Assembly: GCA_002480735.1 (NCBI GenBank)
Contig: DLCS01000200.1
Span: 6,635 to 28,961 of the forward strand
DNA length: 22,327 bases
Reading direction: 5' to 3'
From: Bacillaceae bacterium UBA7792
Lineage (GTDB): Bacteria > Bacillota > Bacilli > Bacillales > Cytobacillaceae
Made by a program: the position numbers and the translations under genes
In this document: positions 14,373 to 21,443 of the stretch, piece by piece
Numbering within the stretch: position 1 is the stretch's first letter
Layout of the letters: every line of letters starts with the position of its first letter
Notes under the pieces: generated by a model
What the model was told of the DNA's origin: nothing
Databases searched by the model: none
The model's input: the letters and a program-made list of their open reading frames with translations, nothing else

Positions 14373-14401
14373 AGTATACAGGAATCGAGATATAAAGTAA
14401 A
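14373..14401 (-). promoter_or_regulatory. Sigma-A promoter of znuC-znuB-zur
   Basis: On the minus strand TTTACT (14396-14401), 17 bases, TATACT (14373-14378). Good -10 (5/6) and moderate -35 (4/6), about 42 bases before the znuC start. Confidence 0.6.
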
Positions 14402-14469
14402 GCGAAGGAGCCTCGGCCGTAACACACAAGGGATCTTATTCATACGTTAAAGGGAAGGAGTGAGGACAA

Positions 14470-14724
14470 TTGGGGATCTTTGAGAACATTATTAACCACA
14501 AAATAAATACGATCACAACAGGAGAATTACTTAATTATGCCAAGCAATTTCAAATATCCATTACGAGAGAGAAAGCAGAAAAAATTGCTTCCATACTGAG
14601 AGGAAGGAATGCCAATATTTTTAATGAATCAGATCGTGTCCAAATCATCAAGGATATTGCAAGGATTGCTGGGAAGGATACGGCCAATGAGGTCAATCGG
14701 CTATTTTTGAAGTTCACAAAATAA
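14470..14724 (+). CDS. yqfT: YqfT-like small DUF2624 family protein
   Basis: Small cytoplasmic protein of 84 residues, function unknown. It is predicted all-helical, Lys/Asn/Ile-rich and without membrane segments or cysteines. The sequence (MGIFENIINHKINTITTGEL...) and the position next to nfo fit B. subtilis YqfT. The start is TTG at 14470, 9 bases after AAGGAG. It stands alone on the plus strand between two minus-strand operons. A hairpin without a T run follows at about 14728-14755. Confidence 0.8.
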   Translation: MGIFENIINHKINTITTGELLNYAKQFQISITREKAEKIASILRGRNANIFNESDRVQIIKDIARIAGKDTANEVNRLFLKFTK

Positions 14725-14727
14725 CAC

Positions 14728-14755
14728 GAAGAGGCTGCCGACATCGACAGCCTTC
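14728..14755. terminator. Weak hairpin between convergent yqfT and nfo
   Basis: GAGGCTG (14731-14737) can pair with CAGCCTT (14748-14754), with one G-T pair. Neither side has a T run, so termination here is doubtful. Confidence 0.3.
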
Positions 14756-14758
14756 AAA

Positions 14759-15652
14759 CTAATCCTCCATAATATTCTCTAATAGTTGCTCATTAAACTC
14801 CTTGCTTCGCAGCATCGCAATTTCATGCTTATACGGTGGTTTTTTGTTATTTTTGTCTTCACCTACATAAGGAGTTTCCAATATCTTCGGGATATCCTCT
14901 AACTGTGGGTGATGAACAATATAATTTAAGGCTTTAAAGCCGATATGACCGAAGCCAATATTTTCATGTCTGTCTTTGCTGGCACCTCGTTCATTCTTAC
15001 TGTCATTAATATGCAGCACCTTGAGACGATCTAGACCAACGATTTTGTCAAATTCATTCAACACTCCGTCGAAATCCCGGGCAATTTCGTATCCAGCATC
15101 ATGGGTATGACAGGTATCGAAACAGACCGAGAGCCGATCATTATGAGTAACACCATTGATAATTTCAGCAATTTCTTCAAAGCTGCGGCCACATTCTGAA
15201 CCTTTTCCCGCCATTGTTTCTAGGGCAATTTGAAGATTTTCCTGACCCGTTAACACTTCATTTAAGCCCTCGATGATTTTTTTGATTCCAGCCTCGCTTC
15301 CTGCCCCCACATGGGCACCAGGATGTAGCACGATTTGTCCTGCTCCAATCGCTTCTGTCCGTTCAATTTCACTTCTTAAGAATCTTACCCCTAGCGCAAA
15401 GGTATCGGGGTTTGTTGTATTTCCAATATTAATGATGTATGGAGCATGAACGACAATTTCGTCAATCCCGTTTGCCTTCATATGCTCAATTCCCGCCTCA
15501 ATATTTAGATCCTCTATTTTCTTTCTTCTTGTATTCTGCGGTGCACCTGTATAAATCATAAATGTATTTGCACCATAGGATACGGCTTCCTCACTGGCCG
15601 CTAGCAGCATTTTCTTACCGCTCATTGATACATGTGAACCTAATTTAAGCAT
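14759..15652 (-). CDS. nfo: Nfo, endonuclease IV (AP endonuclease)
   Basis: DNA repair enzyme cutting 5' to abasic sites in base excision repair. The 297-residue TIM barrel carries all nine zinc ligands of the family: H69 (HAPY), H110 and E145 (ETMAGKG), D179 and H182 ([11 protein letters not shown]), H214 (HINDSKN), D227 and H229 (KDRHENIG), E259 (ETP). ATG start behind AAGGGGAG. Only 18 bases separate it from the end of cshB, so the two form one operon read from the cshB promoter, as yqfR-yqfS in B. subtilis. Confidence 0.97.
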   Translation of the reverse strand: MLKLGSHVSMSGKKMLLAASEEAVSYGANTFMIYTGAPQNTRRKKIEDLNIEAGIEHMKANGIDEIVVHAPYIINIGNTTNPDTFALGVRFLRSEIERTEAIGAGQIVLHPGAHVGAGSEAGIKKIIEGLNEVLTGQENLQIALETMAGKGSECGRSFEEIAEIINGVTHNDRLSVCFDTCHTHDAGYEIARDFDGVLNEFDKIVGLDRLKVLHINDSKNERGASKDRHENIGFGHIGFKALNYIVHHPQLEDIPKILETPYVGEDKNNKKPPYKHEIAMLRSKEFNEQLLENIMED

Positions 15653-15670
15653 CTTCTTCTCTCCCCTTGA

Positions 15671-16981
15671 TTATTTCTTTTTCAAACGCCTTTGTCGTTT
15701 CTTAATCTGATCCACCTCTGCCTGCATCTTCTTCTTGTATCCAGGCTTGACTTTCTTTGGCTTCTTGACAATCGATTTAGCCATCATATCAATTTCATCC
15801 GCCTGCCGCTGTCTCTTTTTGCGTCTATTCCGGTCTCCAATTTCAATGATCTCTCTATCCTTGATGTCGACATTGACAAATTGAATACCAAGGCTCTCCA
15901 GGCGGTTTAGGGAATCCTCATCCGAAGGGGTGTAAATGGTTAGAGCAATCCCTGAACTACCAGCCCGAGCCGTCCGCCCAACACGATGGATGTAGAAATC
16001 CAAATCACTTGGAAGCTCATAGTTGATCACATGGCTAACCCCTTCAATATCAATACCTCTTGCAGCCAAATCTGTTGCCACAATGTATTGAAATTCAAGC
16101 TCTTTAATTTGCTTCATCATCTTTTTTCGTTCTCTCGGACTCAGGTTTCCGTGGATTCTTCCAACCTTCATTCCACGGCTCAGTAAGGAATCAGCAACTT
16201 CATCCGCCATTTTCTTCGTATTGGTGAACACGATGGCTAAATATGGGTTATAGATGGACAAAGCTTCAAAAACAATATCATTCTTATTACGATGCCTTGA
16301 TGGCAATAGATAGTGGGTTATTTTTTCTGCGGTTATTTGCTTAGGCTCAATTTGAATAAATCTTGGATTTTCCAAATACTTTTTCAAAAAAGGCTTTAGC
16401 TTCTCTGGAATTGTCGCAGAAAAAACAAGCATTTGCAGCTTATCTGGCATTCTTGAGGCGATCTGATCGATATCCTCGATGAATCCCATATCGAGCATTA
16501 AATCAGCCTCATCGACCACCAAGATGGATGATTTATGTACAAATAAAGCCTGGTCTTTGACTAGATCATGGATTCTTCCAGGGGTTCCAACGACAATATG
16601 TGGCTGCACCTTTAATTTCTCAATCGCTCTTTGCTTATCGGTACCACCGATAAAGAGCTTTGTTGAGATTTCTTCATCCCCTTTTAATCGCTCCGTCATC
16701 TTTAGAATTTCCTCATAGATCTGACTAGCAAGCTCTCGAGTCGGGGCTGTAATGACTGCTTGTACCTCCTTTTTGCTTGGAACGATCCCTTGGAGAATAG
16801 GTAATATATAGGAGTGGGTTTTCCCAGTACCTGTCTGAGATTGCCCGATCGCACTTTCTCCTTTTAAAACAATTGGAATCAATTTTTGTTGGATCTCCGT
16901 TGGTTCCATAAAGCCAATTTTATCTAAAGCCTCTAGAATAAATGGTTTGAAATCATATATTTGGAATTTTGTTTTGGTCAT
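15671..16981 (-). CDS. cshB: CshB, DEAD-box RNA helicase
   Basis: ATP-dependent RNA helicase, in B. subtilis linked to cold growth and RNA/ribosome remodelling. The 436-residue protein shows the full motif set: Q motif near residues 24-32 (FMEPTEIQQ), motif I GQSQTGTGKT (46-55), Ia PTREL (80-84), GG (112-113), Ib TPGR (133-136), II DEAD (157-160), III SAT (188-190), V ATDLAARGID (302-311) and VI HRVGRTAR (332-339). A Lys/Arg-rich tail (about 385-436) probably binds RNA. ATG start with AAGGAG 7 bases upstream. Length and neighbours match CshB (438 residues) rather than CshA. First gene of cshB-nfo. Confidence 0.95.
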   Translation of the reverse strand: MTKTKFQIYDFKPFILEALDKIGFMEPTEIQQKLIPIVLKGESAIGQSQTGTGKTHSYILPILQGIVPSKKEVQAVITAPTRELASQIYEEILKMTERLKGDEEISTKLFIGGTDKQRAIEKLKVQPHIVVGTPGRIHDLVKDQALFVHKSSILVVDEADLMLDMGFIEDIDQIASRMPDKLQMLVFSATIPEKLKPFLKKYLENPRFIQIEPKQITAEKITHYLLPSRHRNKNDIVFEALSIYNPYLAIVFTNTKKMADEVADSLLSRGMKVGRIHGNLSPRERKKMMKQIKELEFQYIVATDLAARGIDIEGVSHVINYELPSDLDFYIHRVGRTARAGSSGIALTIYTPSDEDSLNRLESLGIQFVNVDIKDREIIEIGDRNRRKKRQRQADEIDMMAKSIVKKPKKVKPGYKKKMQAEVDQIKKRQRRLKKK

Positions 16982-17032
16982 CTTTTTGCTCCTTCAGTAA
17001 CTTATACCTGCCAATGCTGGTATCATCCATCC

Positions 17033-17062
17033 ATTATAATAAAAAATTGTCCAAAGTGCCAA
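17033..17062 (-). promoter_or_regulatory. Sigma-A promoter of cshB-nfo
   Basis: On the minus strand TTGGCA (17057-17062), 18 bases, consensus TATAAT (17033-17038). The transcript leader of about 45 bases contains a small hairpin (ATACC/GGTAT arms, 17004-17023). Confidence 0.65.
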
Positions 17063-17157
17063 CTTACGCTTCTTCCGCAAAAGCACTAAAACCAATCTTA
17101 GTCCATTTGCATAGTTTAATAGGAGGAACAGTGTCTTATCGAAAGGAGGGGATTAGC

Positions 17158-17793
17158 ATGCCACCTAGACCAATGTCCCCATTTCAACCACCTAACCCAA
17201 GAATGATGCATCCCATGATGAATCGAGGAGGATTTCCTCCAATGAACGGAATGGGTCCAAGGCCGGGAATGGGGCCAAGATCAGGAATGGGCGCAGGGCC
17301 AGGAATGCGAGGACCACAGAGAGGCGGAGGAGGATTACTCTCAAGATTATTTGGAAGAGGAGGGGGGCAAGCAGCTGGAACCACTCCATTTTCTTTCCCT
17401 GCTCGCTCCATAGGACCTCCATCAGCTGGGGGAGCAGCTGGAAGCAGTGGCGGTTTATTGAGAACGTTAACCAACCCGAACGCCCTCAGTGGCTTCTTAA
17501 CAAACACGCAAAAGGTTTTGAACACTGCCCAGCAAGTTGGTCCAATGATCCAGCAATATGGACCGCTTGTACGGAATATTCCATCCTTATGGAAGCTCTA
17601 CCGTGGCCTCAAAAACGCACCAGATGGGTCAGAAGAAGAAAAAGAGCAAGAAAAAACGAAAGAAAAACCAGTTCGAAAAAAGTCCAAAACGAAAAGTCAT
17701 TCCAAACCGTCAACAGAAGAGAAGGCACCAGAAAAAACAGGAGAGGAACAAAAGAATAATAAGGGTCAATCCGTACCCAAACTATATATTTAA
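17158..17793 (+). CDS. yqfQ: YqfQ (VrrA-like) low-complexity protein
   Basis: Protein of unknown function, 211 residues, related by position and composition to B. subtilis YqfQ and B. anthracis VrrA. Three parts are visible: a Pro/Met/Gly/Arg-rich N-terminus (1-60) made partly of GMGPRP-type repeats; a central section with GLLSRLFGRG and a conserved helical region GGLLRTLTNPNALSGFLTN to LWKLYRGLKN (about 97-155); and a Lys/Glu-rich, highly charged tail (about 157-211). No signal peptide or membrane helix is clear. I chose the ATG at 17158 behind AAAGGAGGGG; an in-frame GTG at 17131 with AGGAGG is a possible longer start. An 18-bp tandem repeat lies inside the coding sequence. A terminator follows. 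Confidence 0.8.
   Translation: MPPRPMSPFQPPNPRMMHPMMNRGGFPPMNGMGPRPGMGPRSGMGAGPGMRGPQRGGGGLLSRLFGRGGGQAAGTTPFSFPARSIGPPSAGGAAGSSGGLLRTLTNPNALSGFLTNTQKVLNTAQQVGPMIQQYGPLVRNIPSLWKLYRGLKNAPDGSEEEKEQEKTKEKPVRKKSKTKSHSKPSTEEKAPEKTGEEQKNNKGQSVPKLYI
17248..17307 (+). repeat. 18-bp tandem repeat inside yqfQ
   Basis: Units start with GGAATG at 17248, 17266, 17284 and 17302 (the last partial), exactly 18 bases apart, and encode GMGPRP, GMGPRS, GMGAGP, GM. Units differ mainly at a few positions. The period is a multiple of three, so copy-number change keeps the frame. Confidence 0.88.
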
Positions 17794-17819
17794 AGCTGTT
17801 TGAGAAAAGAGCCGTATTT

Positions 17820-17846
17820 AAAGAATGCCTGGTGCATTCTTTTTTA
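17820..17846 (+). terminator. Intrinsic terminator of yqfQ
   Basis: AAAGAATGC (17820-17828) pairs with GCATTCTTT (17834-17842) around CTGGT and continues in T. It lies about 27 bases after the stop. Confidence 0.88.
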
Positions 17847-17874
17847 TGTTTCCGCTATTTCCAGCTTCCTCAAA

Positions 17875-17903
17875 TTGAGGTTTTTGCAGAAGTCCGATAT
17901 AAT
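17875..17903 (+). promoter_or_regulatory. Sigma-A promoter of ispH
   Basis: TTGAGG (17875-17880), 17 bases, perfect TATAAT (17898-17903), about 56 bases before the start codon. Confidence 0.68.
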
Positions 17904-17959
17904 GAAGATATTCTGTATTCATAGATTAAGAGCATTATTGCTTTTAAGGGGGTAACTCA

Positions 17960-18901
17960 ATGAAAGTGATCAAGATTTCACCACGCGGCTATTGCTACGG
18001 GGTGGTGGATGCGATGGTGATCGCAAGAAATGCGGCTTTAGATAAAACACTGCCAAGACCGATCTATATCCTTGGAATGATCGTTCATAATAAACACGTG
18101 ACAGATGCTTTTGCAGAGGAAGGCATCATCACATTAGATGGAAATAATCGCCGGGAAATACTTGAAAAGGTAGACAAAGGGACCGTTATCTTTACTGCAC
18201 ACGGGATCTCTCCCGAAGTTCGTGAGCTGGCCAAACAAAAGGGACTTGTGACGATCGATGCAACCTGTCCAGATGTAACTAGAACGCATGACCTAATCCG
18301 AGAAAAACGAGACGAGGGCTTCCATGTCATCTACATCGGAAAAAAAGGGCACCCAGAGCCTGAGGGAGCGGTCGGCGTCGCACCGGATATCGTTCACCTC
18401 GTTGAAACAGAGGAGGATGTTCATAATCTAAACCTGGATTATCCAAATCTAATTGTTACTAACCAAACGACGATGAGTCAGTGGGATGTTAAGCATATTA
18501 TGGATCTCTTAAAGGAAAAATATCCCCATGCGGAGTTTCATAATGAAATCTGTAATGCCACACAGGTTCGGCAGGAGGCCGTTGCCGGACAAGCGGGCGA
18601 AGCGGATGTCACCATTGTGGTCGGAGATCCAAAAAGCAATAACTCCAATCGTTTAGCACAGGTTTCAGAGGAGATAGCCGGAACTAAAGCCTACCGCATT
18701 GGTGATATTAGCGAATTAAATCTCGACTGGATTAAGGATGCAAAAACCGTTGCGGTCACTTCGGGCGCATCTACACCGACACCTATTACAAAAGAAGTAA
18801 TCTCCTTCATAGAGCAATTTGATCCAAATGATGAATCTACATGGAAGACGGAAAAACAAGTACCACTCAGCAAAATATTACCAAAGGTGAAAAAAGCTTA
18901 A
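17960..18901 (+). CDS. ispH: IspH (LytB), 4-hydroxy-3-methylbut-2-enyl diphosphate reductase
   Basis: Last enzyme of the MEP pathway: reduces HMBPP to IPP and DMAPP with a [4Fe-4S] cluster. The 313-residue protein has the three cluster cysteines C12 ([10 protein letters not shown]), C103 (DATCPDV) and C198 (EICNATQ). Substrate histidines H43, H81 (TAHGIS) and H131 with E133 (GHPEPEG) are present, as is the SNNSNRL loop. ATG start with AAGGGGG 7 bases upstream. It has its own sigma-A promoter and a terminator overlapping the stop codon. It acts directly after IspG, encoded earlier in the window. Both enzymes need reduced flavodoxin or ferredoxin (family knowledge). Confidence 0.97.
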   Translation: MKVIKISPRGYCYGVVDAMVIARNAALDKTLPRPIYILGMIVHNKHVTDAFAEEGIITLDGNNRREILEKVDKGTVIFTAHGISPEVRELAKQKGLVTIDATCPDVTRTHDLIREKRDEGFHVIYIGKKGHPEPEGAVGVAPDIVHLVETEEDVHNLNLDYPNLIVTNQTTMSQWDVKHIMDLLKEKYPHAEFHNEICNATQVRQEAVAGQAGEADVTIVVGDPKSNNSNRLAQVSEEIAGTKAYRIGDISELNLDWIKDAKTVAVTSGASTPTPITKEVISFIEQFDPNDESTWKTEKQVPLSKILPKVKKA

Positions 18902-18931
18902 CCGGGCATGTTTCCGGCTAAGCTTTTTTTT
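18891..18931 (+). terminator. Intrinsic terminator of ispH
   Basis: AAGCTTA (18894-18900) and CCGG pair with CCGG and TAAGCTT (18919-18925), followed by a T run to 18931. The TAA stop (18899-18901) lies in the left arm. It may also serve the convergent yqfO. Confidence 0.88.
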
Positions 18932-18944
18932 GCATGTAACTTAC

Positions 18945-20060
18945 TTATAAAAATTGAAATGGATCGGTCTGCGGCTTTGAGGCAATAAAGGTCACATCAA
19001 GCCCACGCTCCTCACACATTTGAGTGAGCTTCATTCGTACGCCTTCCTTCATGACCTTCTCCACATTATGTCCTGGATCGATGATATTTAAGCCTTCCAT
19101 CATCGCATCATGGGCCACATGATAATAGAAATCACCTGTGACATAGACATCCGCTCCCTTAAATTTTGCGGACATCCAGTATTTATTTCCATCACCGCCT
19201 AAGACTGCCACCTTCTTAACTGGTGAATTTAAATCGCCGACAACACGAACACCCTTAACATCAAGTGATTTTTTTACATGCTCAGCAAACTCCCCAAGAC
19301 TCATTTCATCCACATAACCAATTCTACCTAAGCCTAGTGTTTCTCCTTTATTATCTAGTGGATAAATATCGTAGGCTACCTCTTCGTATGGGTGTGCCTT
19401 CAACATGGCAGAGAGAATTCTTTTTTCTAGATTCTCAGGAAAAATCGTTTCAATGCGGACTTCCTGAACCTCTTCAAGCTTTCCTTGTATGCCGATGTGC
19501 GGATTCGTATTGTCCCCTGGTAGAAACTGTCCAACTCCATTTGCTGAGAAAGCACAATGACTGTAATTTCCAATTGCACCTGCACCAGCCTTTCCTAGCG
19601 CTTCACGAACCGTATTCGCATGATCGTCAGGAACGAACACAACCAATTTTTTTAACTTCACCTCATAGGTAGGAACGAGCACCTCAACATTTGAAAGTCC
19701 AAGCGCCTCAGCCAATAGATCGTTGACCCCGCCCTTTGCGACATCAAGATTTGTGTGAGCTGCATAGACAGCAATCTCATGCTTGATCAGCTTTTCAATG
19801 ATTCGACCAGAAGCTTGATCCGTCGTAATTTTTTGTAAAGGGCGATAAATAAGAGGATGATGGGCAATAATCATTTGAACATTTTCCGCAATTGCCTCAT
19901 CGACCACCTCTTCAAGCACATCAAGGGCAATCATGACCTTGTCCACCGGCTTATTCAAGCCACCAATCTGGAGACCAACCTTATCCCCTTCCATCGCATA
20001 GACCCTTGGCGAGAACTGTTCAAACAGCTGGATGATTTCATGACCATTTGCCTTCTTCAT
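18945..20060 (-). CDS. yqfO: YqfO, Nif3/DUF34 family metal-binding protein
   Basis: Cytoplasmic protein of the Nif3-like family, 371 residues. Metal ligands are visible in both halves: H67-H68 (AHHPLIY) and D106 (HTNLD) in the first, and GDFYYHVAHDA with GHNVE in the second. Between them (about residues 130-235) is an inserted domain resembling PII/CutA folds (KLVVFVPDDHANTVREALGKAG ... HPYEEVAYD), known from the B. cereus YqfO structure. The biochemical role is uncertain; GTP cyclohydrolase-like and metal-chaperone roles have been proposed for relatives. The ATG overlaps the trmK stop by four bases (ATGA), so the pair is translationally coupled, as in other Firmicutes. Confidence 0.93.
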   Translation of the reverse strand: MKKANGHEIIQLFEQFSPRVYAMEGDKVGLQIGGLNKPVDKVMIALDVLEEVVDEAIAENVQMIIAHHPLIYRPLQKITTDQASGRIIEKLIKHEIAVYAAHTNLDVAKGGVNDLLAEALGLSNVEVLVPTYEVKLKKLVVFVPDDHANTVREALGKAGAGAIGNYSHCAFSANGVGQFLPGDNTNPHIGIQGKLEEVQEVRIETIFPENLEKRILSAMLKAHPYEEVAYDIYPLDNKGETLGLGRIGYVDEMSLGEFAEHVKKSLDVKGVRVVGDLNSPVKKVAVLGGDGNKYWMSAKFKGADVYVTGDFYYHVAHDAMMEGLNIIDPGHNVEKVMKEGVRMKLTQMCEERGLDVTFIASKPQTDPFQFL

Positions 20061-20770
20061 TGATACAGGACCTCCTCCACCATTCTAATGTTATTCATTA
20101 ATTGCTCTCTTTTTCTCAGATTGTCATCTGATTTCGCTGCTTGGTCTAATTTTTCTACAATCCGTTTCCAATTCTCGAGTTCACCTTTCCACTTTTTCTT
20201 AAAAGGCTGAGACATTTCTTTCATCAAAAAAGGACCTAGTAATAATAAAGGGGGAAGGTTTTTCTGATCATATGGTCTTAGCGGCTCCCCCTGTTCCGCC
20301 ACAAGAATCTCATAAATTTTCTCATCCTCCTCAAGGATGTCTTCAGCGATTAGCTCCCATCCATGCTCAAGCAACCACTGCCTAATCGTTATCGCGCTTA
20401 AATTAGGCTGAAGAACTAATCTTTTTACACCGACTAATCTTTCCTTGCCCCTATCTAAAATGCTTGTAATCAGGGCGCCACCCATGCCTGCGATCGTTAT
20501 ACAATCCACCTCACCAGCGGAAATTACTTCAAGACCATCCCCTTTTCGGACGGAAACCTCTTCCGTCAAGCCCTCTGATTCTACCTGTTTTCTTGCAGAT
20601 TGAAAGGGACCCTCCACGACTTCACCCGCAATCGCAAACGGAACGAGTCCTTTTCTTACAACATGGCAGGGGAGATACGCATGGTCTGAGCCAATATCAG
20701 CGATCCGACTTCCTGTTGGTATGTATTTTACGACGGCTTCCAACCGCTGTGATAATTTCTCACTGTTCAT
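20057..20770 (-). CDS. trmK: TrmK, tRNA (adenine-22-N1) methyltransferase
   Basis: S-adenosylmethionine-dependent enzyme making m1A22 in tRNA. The 237-residue protein has an N-terminal Rossmann domain with motif I ADIGSDHAYLP (24-34), a GDGLEVI stretch and the catalytic-region motif IAGMGG, then a Lys/Glu-rich helical C-terminal part (about 178-230), a coiled coil in B. subtilis TrmK (YqfN). ATG start with GGTGAAAG upstream. It forms a two-gene operon with yqfO and follows the cccA terminator. Confidence 0.94.
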   Translation of the reverse strand: MNSEKLSQRLEAVVKYIPTGSRIADIGSDHAYLPCHVVRKGLVPFAIAGEVVEGPFQSARKQVESEGLTEEVSVRKGDGLEVISAGEVDCITIAGMGGALITSILDRGKERLVGVKRLVLQPNLSAITIRQWLLEHGWELIAEDILEEDEKIYEILVAEQGEPLRPYDQKNLPPLLLLGPFLMKEMSQPFKKKWKGELENWKRIVEKLDQAAKSDDNLRKREQLMNNIRMVEEVLYQ

Positions 20771-20802
20771 TCTTTCACCACTTTACCTAATCTATAGAGA
20801 AT

Positions 20803-20831
20803 AGTATAAAAAAAGTCCTTTACAGATGCAA
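20803..20831 (-). promoter_or_regulatory. Possible trmK-yqfO promoter inside the cccA terminator
   Basis: On the minus strand TTGCAT (20826-20831) and TATACT (20803-20808) are exactly 17 bases apart. The -35 lies in the loop and right-hand arm of the cccA terminator, the -10 just past its T run. The -35 match is weak (3/6). Confidence 0.35.
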
Positions 20832-20837
20832 AGGACT
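20808..20837 (-). terminator. Intrinsic terminator of cccA
   Basis: On the minus strand AGTCCTTT (20830-20837) pairs perfectly with AAAGGACT (20814-20821) around an 8-base loop and is followed by seven T in all. Confidence 0.9.
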
Positions 20838-20862
20838 CCTACTTCTAATAGTTATATTACGA

Positions 20863-21225
20863 TTATTTCAAGCTCTTAATCCACTCAGCCATCGCCGCTT
20901 CTTGTCCAGGAACTAGTCCACCTGGCATTCCACCTTGAGTTCCGTTCTTAAGAATTTCAGCTATTTCATCTTCAGAAATAGGTAACCCCTTCAAAGAAGG
21001 ACCAACTCCACCTGAATAGTCTCCACCATGGCAGCCTGCACAGCCTTTTTGTTGATAAAGCTCTTCTGGTGTTGCGGAAGCAGATTCTTCTGTTTTGGCT
21101 CCGCCATTTTCCTTCTCGGCAGCAATTTCATCCATATCGCCAAGACCCTTAAATGACATGAGAAACATGGCAACAACCCCAATAACCATGATCAAAACAA
21201 ATGGAATAATTGGATTCCGATTCAA
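20863..21225 (-). CDS. cccA: CccA, membrane-anchored cytochrome c550
   Basis: Small c-type cytochrome carrying electrons on the outer face of the membrane. The 120-residue protein, the same length as B. subtilis CccA, has one N-terminal membrane anchor (about 6-25), an acidic, Ala/Glu-rich linker (about 30-55) and a heme domain with C62-A-G-C65-H66 and the probable axial ligand M100 (GGMPGG). The start is TTG at 21223-21225, 8 bases after AAGGGAGG; longer readings upstream lack a binding site. Heme is attached outside the cell by the Ccs system (family knowledge). It lies between trmK and an acyl-CoA dehydrogenase gene, all on the same strand, each with its own terminator. Confidence 0.93.
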   Translation of the reverse strand: MNRNPIIPFVLIMVIGVVAMFLMSFKGLGDMDEIAAEKENGGAKTEESASATPEELYQQKGCAGCHGGDYSGGVGPSLKGLPISEDEIAEILKNGTQGGMPGGLVPGQEAAMAEWIKSLK

Positions 21226-21355
21226 TTCATTAACCTCCCTTATGTAAGAACAATCAGTCAAATAAATATATGATACAAACAACCTTTATTGTACTCGAAA
21301 ACTGACAGAAGGAAAAGCCCTAAAGTAAACTTTGTCACAGTATGTTCTTAAAAAA

Positions 21356-21411
21356 GTCAAAAAACTCCACCTTCAATGGTAGAGTTTCCAAAAAATCATC
21401 TTTAAATGATT
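21356..21411 (-). terminator. Tandem terminators after the acyl-CoA dehydrogenase gene
   Basis: On the minus strand a short stem AATCAT/ATGATT (21394-21411) runs into TTTTTT. A stronger 9-bp stem (arms 21378-21386 and 21363-21371, one G-T pair) follows, also with a T run. The second is the convincing one. Confidence 0.75.
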
Positions 21412-21443
21412 ATTGATGCTCTTTTTTGTTAATTTCTTTTAGA

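Noticed and set aside
17184..17525. Long minus-strand reading frames antisense to yqfQ.
   Set aside because: They arise from the Gly/Pro-rich composition of yqfQ and have no ribosome binding site or family resemblance.
21286..21303. Possible CcpA cre site ahead of cccA.
   Set aside because: At least three mismatches to the cre consensus and no symmetry beyond the central CG.
21327..21342. TGTGA-N6-TTACT on the minus strand upstream of cccA, a possible Fnr site.
   Set aside because: One good half and a poor second half, over 100 bases from the cccA start; not better than expected by chance.
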